Positions 44,094-52,186 of a stretch of 64,000 nt of DNA are shown piece after piece. Where the stretch lies: the NCBI RefSeq assembly GCF_014698065.1, contig NZ_JACJSI010000003.1, positions 116,637 to 180,636 of the forward strand, in the 5' to 3' direction. The first letter of the stretch is position 1. Every line of letters begins with the position of its first letter. Under the pieces are notes generated by a model. It did no database searches. It was given only the letters and a program-made list of their open reading frames with translations, and was not told the origin of the DNA. Position numbers and translations under genes: made by a program. Origin of the DNA: Nostoc flagelliforme FACHB-838. Its GTDB lineage: Bacteria; Cyanobacteriota; Cyanobacteriia; Cyanobacteriales; Nostocaceae.

Positions 44094-44552
44094 AAGTTTT
44101 TCTGGTTCAGTCTATGAAATTGTCCTCAATATAATTGAGCTACATAATTATTTTATGAGTAAAGAGTATTTGTACTTACTGTTTTGAGATTTAAATTAAC
44201 CTAACAGGCTAATAAAAGCGCAATAAAGTTTAACAGTAACGCAAATTTTCTCCTGACAAATCTAACAGACTATCGCCAAAAGCCAACTATCAGCTACACT
44301 TATAAGTTATCACTAATCTATTAATTGTTGTATCTGTCTTGGGGATCATAATGATGTAAAATATTTTGTAGCAGAACTTACAAAATTGAATTTTTTGTAG
44401 CTGCAAATACTAAAATCTTCAATGGGATCAATTCATTTAAGCTTTGTTTAAACGTAATTGGCAAATGGAACAGAAATTATAAATATTAAGTAATTGTATA
44501 ATAATTACATAATTTGTAATTAGTAATTTATAAAAACTCTGATAATTAACTA
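44094..44552. other. AT-rich intergenic region upstream of xth
   Basis: Nothing coding seen. Very AT-rich (>70% by eye) from about 44380 on, so it likely holds the xth promoter. Confidence 0.4.
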
Positions 44553-45335
44553 ATGAAAATCGCTACTTGGAACGTCAACTCAATTCGCACTCGCCTTGAA
44601 CAGGTTATCGATTGGTTAACCCTGAATCCTGTTGATGTTCTCTGCTTGCAAGAAATCAAAGTTGTGGATGCTGAATTTCCGCGATCGCCTTTTGAGCAGT
44701 TAGGCTATAACCTTTATATATCAGGACAAAAATCTTATAACGGCGTAGCCCTGATTAGCCGCCAGCCACTCGTAGATGTCAGTAGCGGGTTTAGGGCGAT
44801 TTTACCAGATTTACACCACGAGTGGGACGAGCAAAAGCGTGTGATTACAGGTGTAATTGATGGTGTTCGGATTGTAAACTTATATGTTCCTAATGGTGCT
44901 GCGGTAGGAACTGAGAAATACGACTACAAACTACGCTGGTTGACAGCGCTACACGAGTATTTGCGATTGCTCGTGCTGTCACAACGGGCAATTTGTGTGT
45001 GCGGCGACTTCAACATCGCCTTAGAAGACAAAGATATTCATGAGCAAGTGAGTACAGAAAATCACATTATGGCAACAGAAGCAGAGCGCCAAGCCTTACG
45101 GGATATTCTGAAACTGGGATTTGCCGATGCTTTTCGCAAATTCACCACAGAAGGCGGAAATTATAGCTGGTGGGATTATCGCTCTGCTGCCTTCCGTCGC
45201 AACTTAGGTTGGCGAATTGACCATCACTATCTCACACCTATTTTGTATGAGCGTGCTAAAAGTTGCATCATCGATACCGCACCCAGAAAATTAACCCAAC
45301 CCAGCGACCATGTACCGGTGATTGTGGAATTTTAA
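44553..45335 (+). CDS. xth: Exodeoxyribonuclease III
   Basis: Mg-dependent AP endonuclease/3'-5' exonuclease for base-excision repair, EEP fold. MKIATWNVNSIRTRLEQVID opens the protein; LCLQEIKVVDAEFP holds the metal Glu; KRVITGVIDGVRIVNLYVPN is the core; CVCGDFNIALEDKDIH gives the Asp/Asn pair, NYSWWDYRSAAFRRNLGWRI the DNA contact, and QPSDHVPVIVEF the Asp-His at the end. 260 residues, normal length, all active-site residues present. It converges on the HopA1-family gene. Confidence 0.94.
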   Translation: MKIATWNVNSIRTRLEQVIDWLTLNPVDVLCLQEIKVVDAEFPRSPFEQLGYNLYISGQKSYNGVALISRQPLVDVSSGFRAILPDLHHEWDEQKRVITGVIDGVRIVNLYVPNGAAVGTEKYDYKLRWLTALHEYLRLLVLSQRAICVCGDFNIALEDKDIHEQVSTENHIMATEAERQALRDILKLGFADAFRKFTTEGGNYSWWDYRSAAFRRNLGWRIDHHYLTPILYERAKSCIIDTAPRKLTQPSDHVPVIVEF

Positions 45336-45413
45336 ATTGGCGATTGGGCAGAAGAGGCAAAGGGAAAGGGGGAAGGGTGCAATTTTCCCCTGCTCCCGGC
45401 TTCCCACTCTCCA

Positions 45414-46502
45414 TCAATTTAAAGGCTTATATATATCCTCAGAACTGGGATTGAGATAAGGACGCTGCAAATCTATTAGATGTCGGGTAAAGTGTTGGTC
45501 AATAACCCCCATCCGTTCCTCCATCGCATTCTTACCTTTTTGCCAAGCTTCTAACAAAGCATTAGCAACGATTTGGCAACGGTTCATCCCAAAACTTTCT
45601 TGTGCCGCAAATTTTTGGGTTGGTTCTTCGGCTAAACCTAACCCTGGTGCTAAAAATTTGGTAAATAAAGGAATTTTGGGGTGGAAATGGGATTGATTTT
45701 CTATATAAACAGCCTGAAGGATTGTGCGGATTGCTGAATAGTCGGGGAGTTCAAAGTACAGTAGCCCCGAATCATAGCGTCCGTATACAGAAGGGTTGTG
45801 GAGAACCTGAAAATTAAAGGGAATTGAGGCTGCGTTCAATTGCAGTGTCAAGCTTTCCATCAGAGCGATCGCACCAGATGGCGTAAAGTTAAAGTAGATT
45901 CGCCCTGCTCCCAAATCAGCGTCTGGGTTACTCTGCTTTTCCTGTCCGACATTACTAACTGCCAAATAACAGCCATTTTGCAGTCTATTTTTGGGCATCC
46001 AGATTGCTACCATATCACCGACTTTGGTAGATTTCTTGCTGGATTTTAAATGGCACTCTGGCTCAACATAAAGTGTTAAACCGCCTTTAATCACCGCCAT
46101 AGTTCCATCAGGTTCTTTTCGCAAGACCTCCCATCGAGGGTCAAAGTAACCTATGCCGTGATTACTGGCGTGTAACTGCTCGTAAAAGTCCCAATCAATC
46201 TCCGAAATGGAATTATCTGCTAAATTATGTTTTGGCGAGTGATTAGTACTATCAGCATTTACCGCTAAAGTACTTTGCAGAGAGCCATTGTAATAGATTC
46301 CATAGAGAAAATTTCGCAGCAGTAAAGTGAGATACTTCTGTTTTAAATCTTGGGAATTGTGCTGAAATCTCTCGGCTATTTTAGTTGGTAGAGCAAAGGG
46401 CTGATAGTTGGGATGGTAAATACAAAAATTGGACTCAATCTGGATATTTTTAGCAATATCAAATAGAGGAGTTAGCGATTGATTGACAGAGGAATTTAGC
46501 AT
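45414..46502 (-). CDS. HopA1-family protein (putative phosphopeptide lyase of a RiPP dehydratase pair)
   Basis: 362 residues with HopA1-family features: NLFDIAKN-type helix start, FCIYHPNYQPFALP, LLLRNFLYGIYYNGSLQS, ASNHGIGYFDPRWEVLRKE, GGLTLYVEPECHLKSS, VGDMVAIWMPKNRLQNGCYL, DLGAGRIYFNFTPSGAIALM and SVYGRYDSGLLYFELPDY. HopA1-like proteins act with an APH-like kinase in class V lanthipeptide and thioamitide pathways, where the kinase phosphorylates Ser/Thr and the HopA1-like partner eliminates phosphate. Here it follows the kinase gene by 88 bp on the same strand. No cyclase (LanY-like) or obvious precursor is adjacent. A dehydration role is inferred. Confidence 0.82.
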   Translation of the reverse strand: MLNSSVNQSLTPLFDIAKNIQIESNFCIYHPNYQPFALPTKIAERFQHNSQDLKQKYLTLLLRNFLYGIYYNGSLQSTLAVNADSTNHSPKHNLADNSISEIDWDFYEQLHASNHGIGYFDPRWEVLRKEPDGTMAVIKGGLTLYVEPECHLKSSKKSTKVGDMVAIWMPKNRLQNGCYLAVSNVGQEKQSNPDADLGAGRIYFNFTPSGAIALMESLTLQLNAASIPFNFQVLHNPSVYGRYDSGLLYFELPDYSAIRTILQAVYIENQSHFHPKIPLFTKFLAPGLGLAEEPTQKFAAQESFGMNRCQIVANALLEAWQKGKNAMEERMGVIDQHFTRHLIDLQRPYLNPSSEDIYKPLN

Positions 46503-46590
46503 TAATCCATTCAGAAATCAAACTTTAACAAAATAGAATTCAGGAGTCAGAATTATGTGTTTTTCTTCAAATTATTTTGCTCTTTAATTA

Positions 46591-47832
46591 TCAGCAACCA
46601 CGAAGCTGAGTTTTTTCGTAATAAATACGAAGTAACTGCTGCTCTCTTACAGGCTGAGGAAACTTGTGGATTTTTGCGACAGGATTCAGGATTTCTGACT
46701 CTGATATCCCGAAAATAGTCATTACAGCTTGTTCAGGCATCATGAGTAAACTTTTAGCTACTTGGAGTATACAAATCTCAGTATTATGAAAGTATTTTCG
46801 GCAAGTAACCATATCCTGAATTTCATGAATTAGTGCCAACCCCGCAAATTGCATAACGCGCAAAATAAAGTCATTGCGGTATTCTAAAATCATCGGGAAA
46901 GCATTCACATAAGCCCTAACTAGAGCAATAAGTGAAGGTTGTAAAGTCTCTAACGGCGTTAATGCCAAATGTAAAGATTCTTCTAACTCAATGGTGGGGT
47001 CTACTACGAGACTATTGAGCCAAATTCCTAAATAGCTTGCTAGCAAAGTTCCTAAATCAAAAGCTGGGTCTCCCCAAGAACAAGCTTCCCAGTCAGTTAG
47101 TCGTATTAGACAATTATCTAGTTGCTCCCACCTGGAATGAACCAAAATTTTGTTCAATTTCAAGTCGTTGTGAGTCAAGCAACAAGGATTCCAATCATAA
47201 GCCAAATCTGCGATCGCAGATTCCAAACTCTCCGATTGCTGGTAGAGTAAATAAAATTTCAGCGCATCCGTGGGAACCGTCCCAAAAATCTCCGGCCCAA
47301 TTGACCCTACCCCTTGCGCCGGATTGTAAAAGCCATAGCGAAACTCTCCTTGAGGAGCAGTTGCCATAAAATCCTTATATTCTCGGCGGTTGTACGTGGC
47401 GCGATGGAGTCCCGCCAAAGTACTGCCGATGGCAGTGGCAATTTCTTGTGGACAAATCTCATTGTTGTGATATAATTTCGCAAGTTCTACATATTCATTC
47501 AGGTAGTTGCAGACAAGAATAGAATTTTCTTCGTCAAAATGCACAACCAATGGTGCGATCACTGAAGTATTACCTAGAACTGGAAACTGTTGGAGCAACT
47601 GGTGAAACAGCCACTCCTGAAACAATTCATGAGGCGCTGCGTCATGATTGTTAACCTTACGTTCTTGTTTAATGAGCAGTTGGCGATTATCTGCTAAAGT
47701 CACTAGTAAATTAAAATTGTCCTTACTACTTCCTGGCAACTCAGATTTGTCTGATGGGCCATCTTCTGAGCTACACAGACCCGCGTCTTGCAGATACTGG
47801 ATAACGTTATGAGAAGACAGTGATAATACCAT
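46591..47832 (-). CDS. APH-like kinase paired with the HopA1-family gene
   Basis: 413 residues with an aminoglycoside-phosphotransferase-type kinase fold. Seen: Lys in QLLIKQERKVNNHDA (ATP anchoring), the acidic pair ILVCNYLNEYVE in the hinge, catalytic loop CCLTHNDLKLNKILVHSRW (H221, D223) and metal-binding D in IRLTDWEACSWGDPAFDLG (about 247). The catalytic loop normally has Asn five residues after the Asp; here N227 is one place early and K228 occupies it. Family membership plus the adjacent HopA1 gene point to a peptide Ser/Thr kinase in RiPP maturation. A 1.07-kb gene-poor region lies upstream and is where a precursor gene would be expected. Confidence 0.8.
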   Translation of the reverse strand: MVLSLSSHNVIQYLQDAGLCSSEDGPSDKSELPGSSKDNFNLLVTLADNRQLLIKQERKVNNHDAAPHELFQEWLFHQLLQQFPVLGNTSVIAPLVVHFDEENSILVCNYLNEYVELAKLYHNNEICPQEIATAIGSTLAGLHRATYNRREYKDFMATAPQGEFRYGFYNPAQGVGSIGPEIFGTVPTDALKFYLLYQQSESLESAIADLAYDWNPCCLTHNDLKLNKILVHSRWEQLDNCLIRLTDWEACSWGDPAFDLGTLLASYLGIWLNSLVVDPTIELEESLHLALTPLETLQPSLIALVRAYVNAFPMILEYRNDFILRVMQFAGLALIHEIQDMVTCRKYFHNTEICILQVAKSLLMMPEQAVMTIFGISESEILNPVAKIHKFPQPVREQQLLRIYYEKTQLRGC

Positions 47833-48155
47833 GTATTATTTCCTACTTCATTAAATTACTTAAACTTATCTGTGTCGAATTTGCTTGGTATTAAAAGTTT
47901 GTAGTAGATAGGAACTAGTGCAAGAAGGCAAGAGGCAGAATAAATACAGCTTGTTTCACCGATTTTTTCGCCTTTTTCAACTGGATAGTTATTTCCGCCA
48001 AGCTGCACTAAAGTGTGAATAACAGTAAAGATTTGTACAATCTACTAATATCCCATCTTTTAGCTAAAAACCTGCCAAAATGGCACCAAGTTTTTTACAA
48101 TTACTTTAAAATTTGCTCCCAGATACAGTGACATCTTTACACTTTATCAGCGTAG

Positions 48156-48323
48156 TTACTTAGATACACCTAGAGTAATTTGTGTGTTAGAGCCGTTTTG
48201 ATGTAACAAAGAAGCCCCAGATGTTTTTTGATGTTCAGTAGTCATCCTCAAAGCAGTGAAGAATTTCAGTAATCCTTCGCGTGACGAAGCATGACATTCA
48301 ACGCTATTACTTTTATTTATCAT
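48156..48323 (-). CDS. Candidate short peptide gene upstream of the kinase/HopA1 pair (55 aa)
   Basis: ATG at 48323 opens MINKSNSVECHASSREGLLK; the C-terminal ~29 residues, MTTEHQKTSGASLLHQNGSN then TQITLGVSK, are Ser/Thr-rich (eight Ser/Thr). This part could be a substrate for dehydration, but it has no Cys for ring formation. The first half (ECHASSREGLLKFFTALRMT) looks like translation of a dispersed repeat, and no ribosome site precedes the ATG. An internal ATG (GAGGATG) would give 29 residues. Treated as a candidate only. Confidence 0.2.
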   Translation of the reverse strand: MINKSNSVECHASSREGLLKFFTALRMTTEHQKTSGASLLHQNGSNTQITLGVSK

Positions 48324-48820
48324 CACAAAGCCAAAAAAACCGGACTTTTTAGGCTGTTAATAATTATTTTTTGATTTAATTTTTAGAATTGATGTCTGTA
48401 AGCCTTGCTATCACGTCATTTGTGCTACCTAGAAATTGTAGATGACTATAGGCGATCGCAAACAAAGGCTACATGAGCGCATCTTATGGAAGTGTACTTT
48501 TGTCAAGGTTGCAACCGGGTATCTTTCAAACACTTAATTTTTTACACCACCCTGCGGTAATACCAATTCACGAAAACCTTGATACATATAAATTTATCGT
48601 AAGGGCATGGCATTGCTATGCCTTTACTAGGGTATTTGTATCATTATATTAAAGTGAAATAGTATAAGCCGTGCCCATCTGTTTGTGTAGCCGCGACTTC
48701 CAGTCATCCTGGTATAAGAATTGTCTGTTTCTACTCATGTACCTGATTTACACAAAAATCACCATAACTCATTGAGAAAGCTGAAAATTCTTAAGCAAGG
48801 GTAACAAGTCATAGTAATAT

Positions 48821-48838
48821 AAATGTACTAGTACATTT
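48821..48838. promoter_or_regulatory. 18-bp perfect palindrome
   Basis: AAATGTACTAGTACATTT is its own reverse complement. It sits 60 bp beyond the TMEM14 stop and upstream of a purine-rich AAAAAAAGGAGGG. It could be an operator; no regulated gene can be assigned. Confidence 0.3.
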
Positions 48839-48900
48839 CAAGACAGAGAAAGTCATGCCATGTCAAAAAAAGGAGGGTGATTATTGCTAAAAGATTGATA

Positions 48901-49221
48901 TTACCTGAAAGCCATTATTTGATTCACCATCACCGCTAATGCCAGCATACCCAAAATAGTCATTAATCCTGCTGGCATAAACTTACGTGTCTTTACTAGT
49001 CTAAATGCAAAGAAGACTACTAAAGCAGCAGTAACTAACACTGCTAAAATTGAACCCCAGGTTTGCCCTTGAAGTTGAAAGAAAGCGGCAAGTAGTAGTA
49101 ATAAACCGCTAATACTACCACTTAGCAGTGAAACTATACTTGTAGCCTGAACGTAACCAATAATGCCACCAACAATCGCTAATATGCCGTAGGCAAAAGC
49201 AGCAATTATACCTAAATTCAT
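48901..49221 (-). CDS. TMEM14-family membrane protein
   Basis: 106 residues, four helices: LGIIAAFAYGILAIVGGIIG, SIVSLLSGSISGLLLLLAAF, WGSILAVLVTAALVVFFAFR and LMTILGMLALAVMVNQIMAF, with the basic KTRKFMPAGLM loop before the last helix. This matches the TMEM14 family; its plastid members (FAX1) export fatty acids, and cyanobacterial members are of unproven function. Length is normal. It is transcribed divergently from the DUF815 ATPase gene with about 85 bp between the starts. Confidence 0.88.
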   Translation of the reverse strand: MNLGIIAAFAYGILAIVGGIIGYVQATSIVSLLSGSISGLLLLLAAFFQLQGQTWGSILAVLVTAALVVFFAFRLVKTRKFMPAGLMTILGMLALAVMVNQIMAFR

Positions 49222-49308
49222 TGTTAAAACCTATGTAGACTTTGACTTTACTGCCAGGATCAGCAGACAATTTACCATAGCTATTTAGCTATACCACACA
49301 GTTGATTG

Positions 49309-50658
49309 ATGGATAATCAAGCGATGCCAATGGCAAGTACTTCCTCATATACAAAGATTCAACATCTCCAGCGCCAAGCAGCCTCACTTTTACTGTACCA
49401 GTCAGTTCTTCAAGGCGAAGTGGGGATGGCATTTCTAGAACTGTTGCAAGCTATACGTTACACTGAAGCCGATGCACGGGGTTGTCTTCAAGCCTATGGT
49501 AGTTACTTCCATGCTTTGGCTGCTAGAAATCAGAACTGGGAAGACTATTTAATTACTCAACTTCTTTTCTGTGAGAATCCCTTTACAAAGCTAGCCCAAC
49601 AGCGAGAATTTGAAGATTTGCCCCCGGCTTTAATAGCAGCAGTTCAGCATGATTTACAAATATTACAAAATCTCTATGAATGTAGTAGCGCTTCTTTAAG
49701 CGAGTGGGTACAAGGCGTTGCTCATATGCCGATTTCGCCAGTAGTGTGGTATAAAGGGCAAGAATTGGTAGGAGTAGAGACAAAGTTCGCTACATATCTA
49801 CAAGAGTTAGACAATTGGGGTGATGCTCTAGAAGAGTTAGCAACTTATTATCGGCAATACGGCTCTGGTTTATTTGCAGAATATCGCGCTTTACGCTGGC
49901 AAGCTGGCCAGTTTATCGGTATTCGGTATTCTGACCCCATTAAGCTGAATGCGCTTGTCGGTTATGAGTCTCAAAGAGATGCTTTGCTAAAAAATACAGA
50001 GTTTTTATTATCAGGAGAGATGGCACTGCACGTATTACTTTACGGTAGTCGGGGTTCAGGCAAATCTTCTTTGGTGAAATCTTTGTTGAATGAGTATAGC
50101 AATCGCAACCTCTGCTTGTTGGAAGTGGCAAAATCTGATTTAAAAGACTTACCACAAATTGTGGAACATCTACGGGGTGTATCACAAAAATTTATTATCT
50201 TTGTCGATGACCTTTCTTTTGAAGAAGATGATGACGCTTTTAAAGCCCTTAAGGTAGTTTTAGAAGGTAATTTAACCGCACGGCCGCAAAATGTAGTTGT
50301 GTACGCAACTTCTAATCGCCGCCACCTGATTCGGGAGTTTTTTGTGGATAGACCTGCACCCAAGGATAACGAAGAAATCCATGCCTGGGATACGATGCAG
50401 GAGAAGCTTTCGTTTAGCGATCGCTTTGGGTTAACCTTGACCTTTGAACCAGCCAATCAGAAAACTTATTTAAAAATTGTACAGCATCTAGCTGCACAAG
50501 CTGAAATTAATATTACCCAAGAAGATTTGGAATTTCAAGCATTACAATGGGCAACTCGCCACAACGGTCGTTCTGGGCGTACAGCACGGCAGTTTATTGA
50601 TTTTTTAAAAGCAGATTTAAAAGTTTTTCATGCAAATAGCAATACATCCAATACCTAG
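49309..50658 (+). CDS. DUF815-type AAA+ ATPase
   Basis: About 449 residues. I take the ATG at 49309 rather than the TTG at 49306. The N-terminal 200 residues are helical (FLELLQAIRYTEADARGCLQ, GDALEELATYYRQYGSGLF); the C-terminal AAA+ domain has Walker A LLYGSRGSGKSSLVKSL (about 244-260), Walker B FIIFVDDLSFEEDDDAF, sensor VVVYATSNRRHLIREFF, and a winged-helix-like end WATRHNGRSGRTARQFIDFL. All ATPase motifs are intact. DUF815 ATPases are of unknown function. It is co-directional with the coiled-coil TerB-C gene (59 bp) and then the BrxD-like ATPase gene, which suggests one transcript. Confidence 0.87.
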   Translation: MDNQAMPMASTSSYTKIQHLQRQAASLLLYQSVLQGEVGMAFLELLQAIRYTEADARGCLQAYGSYFHALAARNQNWEDYLITQLLFCENPFTKLAQQREFEDLPPALIAAVQHDLQILQNLYECSSASLSEWVQGVAHMPISPVVWYKGQELVGVETKFATYLQELDNWGDALEELATYYRQYGSGLFAEYRALRWQAGQFIGIRYSDPIKLNALVGYESQRDALLKNTEFLLSGEMALHVLLYGSRGSGKSSLVKSLLNEYSNRNLCLLEVAKSDLKDLPQIVEHLRGVSQKFIIFVDDLSFEEDDDAFKALKVVLEGNLTARPQNVVVYATSNRRHLIREFFVDRPAPKDNEEIHAWDTMQEKLSFSDRFGLTLTFEPANQKTYLKIVQHLAAQAEINITQEDLEFQALQWATRHNGRSGRTARQFIDFLKADLKVFHANSNTSNT

Positions 50659-50717
50659 CATTAACTATTTTACTATGTGTGTTTTAATTACGAATTACGT
50701 TAGCGAATCCTTTCTCA

Positions 50718-52097
50718 ATGGTAGACAGAAAGAGCAAACGAGCGTCATTACGAATTAGGATGAGAAATACTTATTCTGATAATTTAAATTCGCTAAAAAA
50801 TAGCAATATGCAATCAGTAATGATCAGCAATCGATTTATACTAATGATAGTTGCCTTTAGTGTGAGCTTTGGTCTGAGCCTTGTCCCAAGCTGGGATTTT
50901 AATAAAGCCTTTCTCACAGCTGTAATTACTGCCGCTACTATCTATACAGCAGCACTATTCGTAGATAAACGACGCAGAAATTATGAAATGTTTGTTTTAA
51001 CTTCTCTCCGCAAGCGAATTAAAGATATGGAAGGATTAAAGGCTCGTGTTGTTAGAGAAATAAATCAGATTGAAGAACATCATAATTCATTATATGCTGA
51101 ATCCCAACAACTGCAAAATCAAGTCACAGAAAGCCGAAACCAAAGGGATAGTCTACATCGAGAACTAAGAACATTTGCAGGACAAAAAAAACAGTTAGAA
51201 AGTGAAATAAATAGCCTGCAAGCTGAAATTAATAATTTGCAGAAAAATCAAGCAGAATTGAACAATGCTTTTTCTGTTCTCACATCAGAAAAGCGCCGTC
51301 TAGAGTCTAATTGTAATGTATCTCGTGCTGAAATAACCCAGTTGCAAAGTAAAATTTCCGAACTCCAACAGGAGAAACAAGAAATTGAAAGCAATTTAAC
51401 CCTTTTAGGCAGACTCAAACCTCAATTAGAAGAAAAACTATACGAACTGCGAATTGCAATTCAAGAACTAGAAGTTGAGACAAGCCAAAAAAACCAATTG
51501 CTGATAGCAACAAAAACCGAAAGAGAAAATATCCAAGCTATTCTGAGTTCTTCACAAACCCAACTAGCAGAACAAAAAGCCGAATTACAGCAGTTGCAAG
51601 GGCAAGTTTCGTTATTGCAAGAAGAACGAGACTCCTTGCAAAATCAAGTATGGGAACTACTACAACAAGTAGAAACATTCAATTCCGAGCCTTTGTCTGA
51701 TAACTTCCAAGAAGATGATATTGAATTGTTTCCATTTTCGGAACTAATTGAAACTTCAACAACCGCAGACATTTCGGATTCTCAAATATCGGAAAATCTA
51801 CCCGAAGAATGGGCTAATTTTCTAGAAAACCTTCCAGGACATGAATTACAAGTGTTAAAAGCAATAGTTGAACAAGATAATCCCAATGGTGCTATAAAAA
51901 AAATTGCTGAAGCAAACATCACTATGCCGAATTTATTAATCGATTCTATAAATGAACGGGCAAATGATACTATTGGTGAATTAATAATTAATTCTGATTC
52001 GGAAACTCCAAAAGTTTACCCTGAGTATATAACCTATGTAAAAAAAATAATTGCAATTTATGAAAAAATTATGGCTAGACATGCTTCGTCAAATTAA
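50718..52097 (+). CDS. Membrane-anchored coiled-coil protein with C-terminal TerB-C-like domain
   Basis: 459 residues: a basic start, two hydrophobic helices (FILMIVAFSVSFGLSLVPSW, then AFLTAVITAATIYTAALFV; about 39-58 and 65-84), a long coiled coil (about 100-325, for example ELRTFAGQKKQLESEINSLQ), an acidic hinge, and a C-terminal ~90-residue domain: WANFLENLPGHELQVLKAIV then IAEANITMPNLLIDSINERA and SETPKVYPEYITYVKKI. The last block resembles the TerB-C domain, found in tellurite-resistance-like and BREX-related gene sets, where it usually follows TerB-N. Here TerB-N is replaced by membrane helices and coiled coil. It precedes the BrxD-like ATPase by 89 bp; a scaffold between membrane and ATPase is inferred. 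Confidence 0.75.
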   Translation: MVDRKSKRASLRIRMRNTYSDNLNSLKNSNMQSVMISNRFILMIVAFSVSFGLSLVPSWDFNKAFLTAVITAATIYTAALFVDKRRRNYEMFVLTSLRKRIKDMEGLKARVVREINQIEEHHNSLYAESQQLQNQVTESRNQRDSLHRELRTFAGQKKQLESEINSLQAEINNLQKNQAELNNAFSVLTSEKRRLESNCNVSRAEITQLQSKISELQQEKQEIESNLTLLGRLKPQLEEKLYELRIAIQELEVETSQKNQLLIATKTERENIQAILSSSQTQLAEQKAELQQLQGQVSLLQEERDSLQNQVWELLQQVETFNSEPLSDNFQEDDIELFPFSELIETSTTADISDSQISENLPEEWANFLENLPGHELQVLKAIVEQDNPNGAIKKIAEANITMPNLLIDSINERANDTIGELIINSDSETPKVYPEYITYVKKIIAIYEKIMARHASSN

Positions 52098-52186
52098 ATT
52101 ATTATTACCGTAGTCAGATTATTAGTAAGGTGAATATGTATTTTACCTACTTAGTGCGTTTAAAATTTCAAAGTGAAGTGTAATAC

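Larger units (their letters stand above)
47833..48900. other. Gene-poor region upstream of the kinase gene
   Basis: About 1.07 kb. A 55-codon minus frame (48156-48323) is listed separately. At about 48238-48300 there is a 'gtcatcctcaaagcagtgaag...gcatgac' repeat of a widely dispersed type, near 48600-48640 a 'gggcatggcattgctatgcc' palindromic repeat, and at 48821-48838 a perfect palindrome. Otherwise nothing coding is seen. Confidence 0.5.
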
